Shown in pieces: positions 45,501-53,561 of a DNA stretch of 53,561 nt (positions within the stretch are counted from its first letter, which is position 1; each line of letters begins with the position of its first letter). The translations under genes and the position numbers were made by a program. This DNA comes from Bigelowiella natans CCMP2755 (taxonomy: Eukaryota > Cercozoa > Chlorarachniophyceae): assembly GCA_000320545.1 (NCBI GenBank), contig ADNK01001460.1, forward strand, positions 1 through 53,561. Reading direction: 5' to 3'. The notes below the pieces were generated by a model, which was not told the DNA's origin, ran no database searches, and saw only the letters and a list, made by a program, of their open reading frames with translations.

Positions 45501-47285
45501 ATCTCCGGGGATCCGCCATCACATTTCTCATCGGGGTGTACACGCCATGCGCCTTCTTCGCCACCGGAGTCGCATACTGCATCGAGTCGAACACCTACGA
45601 CGAAGGCAGCAATAGTTCCGATAGCGTTCTGGTATGATGAAGAGGACGGTTCTTGCCAATATTAATTGGGGTGTGTGTGTGTGTGTGTGCGCGCGCGTCT
45701 TTATGTGTATGTATTTGCTCCCTTCTGTACTGCCAAGCGCCTCTGATTCGGCTTCTAATTCGCAGGTTTCCTGGGCAAATCCCAATCTAGTCTGCGGAGG
45801 CGACGAGCATTTTCCAGCGCTCATTTTGGCTGTCGTTGTACTGATCGTATACTCCATCGGGTTCCCCATCTACACCTTCTTCAAGATGCAATCGTTTCGC
45901 AACTGCAAGGACCAGACGAGCAAGCGTATCAAGGTGTTCATAGTGTGATATCTCACCCGCGATCGACCTGTTTAGCCTCACACACTACCATGCATAATAG
46001 GTGCACCAGCTCTGCTACAAGAAATTCTTCGGCGATGACTACTTCCCACGGTATCACTGGATGAGGCAAGCGTACCAGCTGGTGTGCCTGACGATTGTTT
46101 CTACGCGCGTTTACCTGTCCGCCTTCGACTTTGCGACGCAACTGGCCCACATCGGCATCAACAGCTTCTTCACGGTATTGTTCATCGGGGTGCTACTGTG
46201 CACGAAGCCTTACGTGCGACACATGTCGTGGAAGCTTCCCGTGCAGATATCCATACTGGTGCTCATCCTATCACTGTCGGCGCTTGAGTTCCTCAACTTC
46301 CTGTATCTGGCTAACATGGGCGGGGTGTCCCAGGGGGCCGTGGAGGCAGTTTCCTACTCGTTGTTTCTTCTGGCACTCCTCAACTTCACGGTTCTATCGG
46401 TGGCGTTTTACTTCGTGGTGTTCAGGAAGAAGGAGCCTCACTACTACGCGATGCATTTCATGCTGCAGAAACATGCAGCAAGAATCGGCCTAGCCATTGA
46501 GATGAACGACGAGTTGATGATTATGAGCGCAGGTGGAGCATCTTCCAAACCGGCGGGAGAACACAAGCGCTCGGAATCGATTGCAGGCTCAATGTCTGAC
46601 TACAGCAACAACACTCCATCAATGGACCACCAGAGACTATCATCAAGAGTCCCGCTTTCAATGCATTCATCGAAAGCAAGCTCGGGGAAGGAAGCTGAGG
46701 CCTCTGGTGGTAATGTGTTCCAATATGATCCTATATTGCTAATGTGTGAGTCTCGGGCAACGAAGATTTTGAGCCCACGTCCCTCCCTATGACCGCTAAT
46801 GTTTGGCACGTAACTAATGCGCTTCTCTCTGACATCGTTCCATCATTGCAGGAGTGGTGAAAATCTTCGGGAGGGGGCTGGATAAGAGGCAAATAGAGCT
46901 CATACAGATGAGAGATGCCAGGAACTTCGACATCGATATCAAGAAATTGAATGCGATCTCGCGCGCCGAGTCTTCAGTGCACAACATGAATCCGATATAC
47001 AGTTATGCTGAGGATGCGGATTCCTCAGCAGCTCAAGCCCGGAGCAGTCGTCACAAGGTAAGAAGATCAAGGCATGTTAGCAGCCAATCTTCATCATCTC
47101 AATCGTCGAGTGTGAGTCGCTCTAATTCCCCTCCGCCAAGGCATCATGTCAGCTCGTCCCGAGTTCCAGCAGAGCTTGCGAGGCAGCAGAGGTCCGCATC
47201 CAACAGTCAACCTGTCGATGCCATTTGTACAAGAAGACCGTGGCGTTCGGCTGCAAACCAGAGCGCTGACGTATGCAAAGAATGA
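39470..47285 (+). CDS. NHL-propeller, Ser/Pro-stalk, polytopic membrane protein
   Basis: Large surface protein of at least 1,600 residues; substrate or ligand unknown. A signal-peptide ORF at 39470 (MLVFQLCFLPLTLLLTSETA) is the likely start but is not joined. Exons seen: 40045-40154, 40345-40412, 40537-40612, 40846-40923, 41017-41041, 41105-41161, 41512-41623, 41906-42011, 42205-42265, 42380-42437, 42618-42695, 42881-44176, 44245-44545, 44631-44700, 44814-44956, 45019-45631, 45766-45933, 46001-46745 and about 46855-47285. The first eleven encode NHL-type propeller blades (LYATDQG then NHNIRQVDIGGQVTTLAG; VLWVAGSGNHVIRAI; LELYVTEVNNQVVRKVE). Next come an SPTSSPSS stalk, a beta-rich domain, and Cys-rich modules (CRKCDPNAICPGGF; SRCGDGYTGTQCASC; LNECVICPEESQ). 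About nine membrane helices follow (from LLLVVSIAIVLFLVTYTCQL to FLLALLNFTVLSVAFYFVVF) and a Ser-rich cytoplasmic tail. Phase agrees at most joins; near 41.2 and 42.5 kb small exons are missing. Confidence 0.83.
41744..41880. repeat. (TA)n-(TG)n-(GA)n compound microsatellite
   Basis: Three dinucleotide tracts in succession inside the intron between propeller exons 41512-41623 and 41906-42011. Confidence 0.95.
42539..42579. repeat. (GT)n microsatellite
   Basis: GT repeat in the intron just upstream of propeller exon 42618-42695. Confidence 0.95.
42981..43250 (+). repeat. 102-bp coding repeats in the stalk
   Basis: The word CGACATTTTCTCCCC occurs at 42981 and 43083, with a diverged start at 43185: two full 102-bp copies (34 codons) and a partial third. 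They encode FSPLTSLPTSSPTSSPESQT-type Ser/Pro/Thr-rich sequence. Confidence 0.9.
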
Positions 47286-47836
47286 GCTCACGTGTGAGGC
47301 AAGCAGCGGCCTCTTGTACAGATAATCTGACTTTCGATCTCCCATGGTCCTCTGTGGCGTTGTATCGTACGCATCGGCGCGACACCATGCATCGGCAAAG
47401 ACATCCTCCAAATTTCTTTTGTTTTTGGAAAATAGGTTCGAATGAGTTATTAGAGAAAAGCGAGCCAACGCATCGGGCGCACACAAAGAACGCGCTCTCT
47501 CTAAACTTGGCATGCACATTGCCATCATTGTTGTTCGCGCACATCACGAGGAACGCTATAATAGACGTTGTCTATCATTGCTAGCTGCTTGTAGCCACGC
47601 ATGCATGGACATCAGCGTAGCTCGAATCGTATGCGCATGATGCTTCAACGCACATCATCCTTGTCTAGTTTGTGCATGCTTGCACATTCATGTGGCTACT
47701 TAGCTATATTGCTAGACTATATATGCACAATAATGCAGGCACACTGTGCTATCGCCAGTCAAGTTCAGCATTTGTTCGATCATTTATCCGGCGTCATCAG
47801 AGATTATACGTGTTCTACTTCAACTTGAAAGCCTTA
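47286..47836. other. Short spacer between converging genes
   Basis: Between the stop of the NHL gene (+) and the stop of the helicase gene (-). Several GCATGC/TGCATG words lie at about 47598-47720. No gene seen. Confidence 0.6.
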
Positions 47837-49411
47837 CTAGCATGCAAACTCTGACAGAGAATCGACTGCACCAAATTTGCTGCCTCTTGGCGCTGACGTA
47901 GTCCGGCCGCCATTGGCCCTCCTGGACCCGCCTGGCATTCCTTTGGTTCTCTGAGCGAAGCTCCCACCTTGTTTGTTTTTCCTGTTCGCACGAGCTTTCT
48001 GCTTAGCGTTTGCCCGCATCTCATCACCGTACATCCTGGAGGAATGATTGTGCGACGCGCGCCGATCCGATGATGGGGGGAGGGGGGGGGTGACAAACAA
48101 GTAGAAACCAGATCAATGGGGAAGAAGATATACAAAGCAGGCAACAAGAGGTGATCATCACAATCGACCATGTTTCGGGATCCTATGCGCACGCGTGCAA
48201 GGGGATTTTGCGGCGATTGGCTTTTGGGGGGGGGGGGGCTAGCGTGGAGATCAGTGACCTTTGCTGCTTTTTCCTGTTGATTGGATTTCTGAACTTAAAT
48301 CGCGCGGCCATCTTCTTCTCCTGCACACTCATCGCCTCCTCACCGCCTGGGAAAAAATGACGTCAGTCCCCAGCATTACCCTCGGCAGCGTCACAAAGCA
48401 GCAGCTGAGGGGGGGGGGAACGTGGACGATGAAACACCACACCTTTCTTCTGACGTTTGGACTTGAAGCTGTTCTTGCTGTTACCTGTGGGTTATCCATC
48501 CATCAACAAGAGCATCACAGCTGCAGTTTGAGACTCCTGCTAACACACCCGTCCCGCAGCTCCTCTCCCCCCCCCCCCCCCCCTCCCCCTCCTAATGTTG
48601 GCCCACCTCCTTTCGCCGTCGCTGCCCTGTCGTTGTTCGGATGCATGTCTCGAGCCAGCCTTTTGGGGGGCTCTCGAAGCCCTGCGTGCGTAAACATGTT
48701 TCAACTTACATTGCGTGTGCTCTATAGCGGCAAGAGTAGAGCGGAGCAAAGGCAAGATCTCCACAGGGTGCAATCTCCCATGGGGAAGGATAGCACACAG
48801 CTCCACACTCGACGGGGACCACGAAAAATGATTCATAAGCTATGTTTTCTCCCTTTTCTTCTTCTTCTTCTTCTTCTTCTTCGTCCTCTCAATGGCTGAC
48901 CGAACGACTTGGCCACGTGTCCTAGATGCAGCTTCTTCGGATGGAAAATCGACTTCATGCTCTTCGGGTATGCGGCGTAGCTGAGACGTGATTTGTGTTG
49001 GTTTATCGTTCTCTTCCGTAATCATCAGTCAGGACGATGCAAAATAGATGAAAGCCGCGCGAAAGTCTTACATTCACGTAAACACAAACGCAGCTGATGA
49101 TTTCATCAAGTAACGGTCCAACGTCTCGTGGAAGAGAGGTGGATAGTCGTCGTCGATGATTTCAGTGCCGCTTTGAGTTTCCCCCCCGCTTCTCTCATTC
49201 TTTTTGTTTGATTTTTTTTTTTTAAAACAAAACAAAAAGGAAAAAGAATAGCAGCACAGCCCGAAATGAAGGAATTGTTGCTCTTCTAATTGTCACTCAC
49301 GCGCGGATCCCCGAGAGGAAGCTGAGCCGAGCCATCTCGTGCAGCTCGATGTCTGCAGCAGCCATATAAAGAAAGATGCATATCTTTATATATAAATATA
49401 TAAATAAATAA

Positions 49412-49456
<45 letters not shown>

Positions 49457-49656
49457 ACATATCCATGGAAGTAAACCATTTTATTTTCCTATAATATTCC
49501 GGGAGAATATCACTACCTGACATGACCAAAGCCTCGAATTGATTCTGTAGATGCTGGCCTGGAGGAAGCTGCGTGCGTGCGATGGGGTCCATCAAATCAA
49601 TGGAAAATCGGAGGGAGGGAGGGGAGGGAGGGAGGGAGGGAGGGAGGGAGAGCGAG

Positions 49657-49712
<56 letters not shown>

Positions 49713-50626
49713 GAGAGGAGGAGCAGGAGCAAAAAAGAGGGACGATTTGAGGAAAGAGTGGCCAATCAAAATCCTTACCTTGTCATCTTTATCGTCATCA
49801 TCATCAGCATCACCCCCATCCGCTGCTCTCCCCCTAGCTTCCTCCTCCACGTCCTCGTTCAACTCCGCTAAAATCGCCACCACACCGATCTCGCTCAAGC
49901 TCAGGCCCTTTGACTGCCGAGGAAAGAGAGACGAAGAAGAAGAAGAAGAAGAAGAAGAAGAAGAAGAAGGCAAAGCGGTGACAATGCAATTATACTACAA
50001 TGTAACAGTAACTACAACTACAGCACCTACTGCTAGGTGCGAGGACTACCTCGAGTACTTGCACGTATTCCATTTCACTGCGTTGGAGAAACACAACGGC
50101 CTGGCCCTTTTGTCCCATCCTCGCCGTGCGTCCCACACGATGTATATAGCTGGACAAGAGAGGCGAAAGGGTGTTTAGAAGAGGTGTGTGTGTGGGGGAC
50201 AACTGATCACGGAATGATGATTGGCTTGCCGCCGCCGCCGCTGCTGCTGCTGCTGCTGATGATGATGATGATGATTCTCACGTGTTCGTATCGTCAGGAG
50301 GGTCATATTGGATGATGTAATCAACAGCCGGTAGGTCTAGTCCACGGGCAGCCACATCCGTGCAGTATAAGATTCCTGACGCAAATAAATGCATCATCGT
50401 AAACATCTGTGTGTGTGTGCGCGCGCACGAGTGTCTGTGGAATTGTAATCGTGGTCACAAGCACGCGCGCGCGCGCGCGCGCATATCCCCCATATTTTGT
50501 GTTGTTGTTCCTCCTGCATGCACACCATGAATGTCCACCTTCCGATGCGTTGCAGAAGCGGAAAAACGTGCGGGTTCTATCCTGATATGCGGCGCAGGAA
50601 CGGCAATGAGATCAATCAACCCCCGA

Positions 50627-50668
<42 letters not shown>

Positions 50669-52280
50669 TTTTGGGGGAGGAGGACTGGGAGGAGCAGCCA
50701 TTGGTGGGCGGGGGGGAATGCGGGGAACTTCGTAGTAATGTACATCCATGCACGCATTAGGAAACGGGTCCGAGAGAACCGAATACGTCGCGGATCTTTG
50801 TCCTGCAGCATATTGCCGCAGGGACTGCGCGCGCGTGTACGATGACGATGACGATGATGATGATGATGATGATGAAAGGGAACTCTACAACCCACCTTCT
50901 GGGCGATATTTCCATGCAGTTTGTGCCTAATACATGTTTAAATACGTGAAACATAGTGCGTAGGTTGATCTGAGAGTGGTGCTTACATCGTCGCATCGAT
51001 GAAAGGAGTTCTTTCGATAGCGCCAGCCCCCCCCCCCACCGAGGCGTTGGGCGGCCAGGAGGTGTGCCGGAAGAGGCGGTAGTGGAATTCAACCTGTAGT
51101 TTCCGAGATGTGAGGGTAGCAATGACAGGGAGACGGATGTTAGACGGTGAGAGAGCTGCTGGGATCGTCGTGAGGGTGGTGGCGGTATAGGACAAGGAGG
51201 AGGAGGAGGAGGATAGTGATTGCATAATAACTCAATCTTTTTTGGCATGCGGTGCGGTTGAGGACGGTGTTGATGCAAAGGCGTGCGTGCGTGCGTGTGT
51301 ACGCGTGTGTTTTCCCTTATACCGCATCGCAAGTCGAGAAAAACACTATGATTTTCCGTCCTTTCCTCCGTCTAAGAAAGAGAGAGACCCGGGGGGGGGG
51401 GGGGTGTTAGGGTTACACAAGGAGAAGAAGGCATCACTTTCAATATTGTGGTAGTTCATCTGCCGATGCGACAGTTGCTTCTACTGCTACCAGCCACCCA
51501 TTCTCCTCCTCCTCCTCCCACTCCTCCCACTCCTCCTCCTCCTCCTCCTCCTCCCACCTCCGCTAAGACCACAGCAGCAGCAGAAGTAGCTGTACCAGGC
51601 CCTTTATGCTATTCTAGCTTCTTATTGTTATTCTCGTCTCTCACCGTGAGCACCGATCGAAGGAACGTGGCCAAAACCGTCAGCCTGTACCGAGAATCAA
51701 CCTGTGCGTGTTTGCCGTGTGCAGGAGGGGGGGGAGGCAGCAGGGGGCTGTGAGTACGGTAGATGGTGATAATTTCTCACAAGAAAATCGTATATCTAAG
51801 ATTAATAATGCTGCTGCTGCTGATGATGATGATGATGTGAAGATGCCTCATTGCCCACACCTTTATGTAGTGCTGGTGGAGGCCGTCTGGTAGCTGCTCC
51901 CCCGCCCCCAAAAGGGAGTTCCCATTCATATTTTGAGTCAAGTCGTCGTCGTCTCCCTCCTCGCTCCCATCTGGGCGCGTAAGCGTGACATGAAGGAGAT
52001 ATCGTATAGTGTCGTTAGAAAGTAGCTAATCGTCGTCTTCGCTTTCGATGCATCCCCCCCCCCCACCCCTTTTCTCTCTTGCACACGGGGGCATCGTTAT
52101 CTATCACCATCATCATCATTATCGTCATCATTCTGTCTCTATCTTCTTCTTCTTCTTCTTCTTCTGCTATCTGCAATGAGATAACACCGACCGAAGCCAA
52201 TCTTTCTGGGGTCATTCAGGGAGAGCTCGGCGAGTTTCAGGACCTATCATTCGAGTCCACAGATACGTCACTCACATAAT

Positions 52281-52326
<46 letters not shown>

Positions 52327-52514
52327 GAGAGAGAGGGGGGGGGGGGCACTATGCAACGACAAGGACCATTGCAGAGAGCGTAGCGGAGGTGAGAATCGTC
52401 TGCCTGGGCGCCGAGCCAGAGACTGATCATACGTGGCGTCGCATTGAGAGAGATCATGAGCGAGTCGAGACGCAACCACTGCTGTTCCTACTACCACTAC
52501 TACTAATATTACAA

Positions 52515-52547
<33 letters not shown>

Positions 52548-52911
52548 AATGTGTTAGTTACTACCCCTGCGCTGATCGAGGACTTCAAGAATCTTGCTTA
52601 AGTCCTTTTCAAAACCCAGATCCAGGAGTCGGTCGGCTTCATCAAGCACCTGCGAGTAACGGTAACACGACGATTGCAACGAGGGTTAATGAAGACAAGC
52701 AAGATAGCGAGGGTGATGATGATGATGATGATGATGTGATAGTGATGATAAACGATGAGGGCTGGATTGTATTCCTCTGACTCCGCCAACATCGATGCAC
52801 GTCCTTTTTTTACCAGGATCTGAGTCCTCGTGACATCGAAAGCCCTCGTCGTGAGCGTATGATCGAGCAGCCGCCCTGGCGTGGCGATCTTGGCACATGC
52901 GACAGTATTTA
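47837..52911 (-). CDS. DDX31: DEAD-box RNA helicase, DDX31/Dbp7 type, 5' end not resolved
   Basis: ATP-dependent RNA helicase of the Dbp7/DDX31 group, which acts in the nucleolus in large-subunit ribosome assembly. Minus-strand exons: 52814-52911 (motif Ib, [10 protein letters not shown]), 52565-52649 (motif [15 protein letters not shown]), 52367-52403 (motif III, TSATLS), 52192-52243, 51861-51896 ([11 protein letters not shown]), 51645-51701, 50987-51093 ([11 protein letters not shown]), 50896-50926 ([10 protein letters not shown]), 50539-50581, 50282-50375 ([12 protein letters not shown], then IIQYDPPDD), 50050-50149 (motif [14 protein letters not shown]), 49779-49913, 49517-49568, 49301-49352, 48901-48980 ([17 protein letters not shown], diagnostic of this group), 48259-48346 and 47837-48035 (basic tail). 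From 52243 down the phases agree. Between motif II and III the phase is off by one, so a small exon is missing. Motifs Q, I and Ia must lie above 52911 or beyond the window. The linker has an acidic run ([11 protein letters not shown]). About 500 residues are resolved. Confidence 0.92.
49645..49709. repeat. (GGGA)n then (GA)n tract
   Basis: GGGA repeats followed by a long GA run in a helicase intron. A (GAA)n tract lies at about 49930-49969 and (TA)n(TG)n at about 49412-49456. Confidence 0.95.
50630..50662. repeat. (GT)n microsatellite
   Basis: GT repeat in the helicase intron between exons 50539-50581 and 50896-50926. A (CG)n run lies at about 50464-50481. Confidence 0.9.
52283..52322. repeat. 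(TA)n microsatellite
   Basis: TA repeat in the intron between helicase exons 52192-52243 and 52367-52403. A (CTG)n run is at about 52515-52546. Confidence 0.95.
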
Positions 52912-53197
52912 CTTGCGTGAGATGAACGTGCAGGGGGAGAGAGAAAGAAAGAAGAACGAAAGAAAGAAAGAGAGGAGGGGGGGGGATAGAGGGAGATTTG
53001 GGTCGTGTGAGTCGTTACACATGTAGGCCCATACTCCCCCTCCCCCCCCCCCCCCTCCCCCCCTTACTATCACTATTGCTACTGCAACTACCACAATGAT
53101 CGCCCCTTTCCGTAGTCGTGCTTTCTCTGACTTCTTCCTCTCCCCCCCCCCATCAACGTTGTGGAGACCTAGGTGTTATTATTCGAGGAAAGCCGGG

Positions 53198-53255
<58 letters not shown>

Positions 53256-53380
53256 TGTGTGTGTGCATGTGTGCGTGTGTGCGTGTGTACGTGTGTACGA
53301 ATGAATGAATGAATATACCAGCCAGTAGAAGGCACTGAGTAACTGTGATAACACGTGGTGGATTTGAAGAGCAAGCCTGG

Positions 53381-53421
<41 letters not shown>

Positions 53422-53561
53422 TAAATTCTAATCACTTGTGAAATATGCATCATATTGCATTTTAAGGATTTAGGGTTTTTCGCGACTCTCTTGTGGGCGC
53501 GACGACGATACAACGCGTTCCATCCGATCTTTTCAGTCTGAATTATATATATATATATATA
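52912..53561. other. Helicase intron or 5' region, no exon resolved
   Basis: Should contain or precede exons for helicase motifs Ia, I and Q on the minus strand, but no matching sequence was found. It holds a (CT)n tract at about 53202-53257, (CA)n at about 53381-53416 and the start of (TA)n at the right edge. Confidence 0.5.

Noticed and set aside
49551-50178. Plus-strand open frames with RERERERE runs
   Set aside because: GA microsatellite translation, antisense to helicase exons.

Overview
This window is nuclear DNA from an intron-rich eukaryote. Nearly every gene is split by GT-AG introns, usually 60-300 bp, and the introns and spacers are packed with (TA)n, (CA)n and (GA)n microsatellites. 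No operons, CRISPR arrays or prokaryotic signals are visible. The gene content fits a flagellated protist, most likely a stramenopile-type alga or relative (inference): a RIB43A flagellar doublet protein, very long cell-surface proteins with Ser/Pro spacers, LCCL-like and Notch-like Cys-rich modules, and an NHL-propeller protein fused to a polytopic membrane domain. I cannot name the species.

Layout. 0.6-2.2 kb (-): aquaporin-family (MIP) gene, seven exons resolved (six full junctions checked for phase). 3.1-4.8 kb (+): HAD-like hydrolase relative lacking the usual nucleophile. 6.4-20.9 kb (+): giant surface-protein gene of about 4,200 residues, with a Cys-rich/LNR-like head, Pro/Ser stalks, three near-identical 2.6-kb units each holding four LCCL-like modules, and a C-terminal membrane helix. 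22-26.9 kb (-): an unidentified multi-exon gene of about 1,000 residues. 27.0-27.8 kb (+): a small coiled-coil gene, divergent from the previous one. 28.6-29.2 kb (-): an intronless eIF5A-like gene. 30.1-32.1 kb (+): RIB43A, seven exons. 33.3-36.9 kb (-): an AT-richer gene with ankyrin repeats followed by an IQ-like/coiled-coil part. 37-39.4 kb: no gene seen. 39.5-47.3 kb (+): a second large surface protein (NHL propeller, Ser/Pro stalk, Cys-rich modules, about nine membrane helices, Ser-rich tail). 47.8 kb to the right edge (-): DDX31/Dbp7-type DEAD-box helicase, its 5' end beyond or unresolved at the edge.

The genes do not form one pathway. Housekeeping genes (ribosome-biogenesis helicase, translation factor, flagellar structural protein) lie between two giant, rapidly repeating surface-protein genes. 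Both have extracellular Ser/Pro 'SPS/SPT' spacers and are membrane-anchored, and they are the most distinctive content here. Exon coordinates were read by eye by matching frame and splice phase. Where phases failed to agree I say so.
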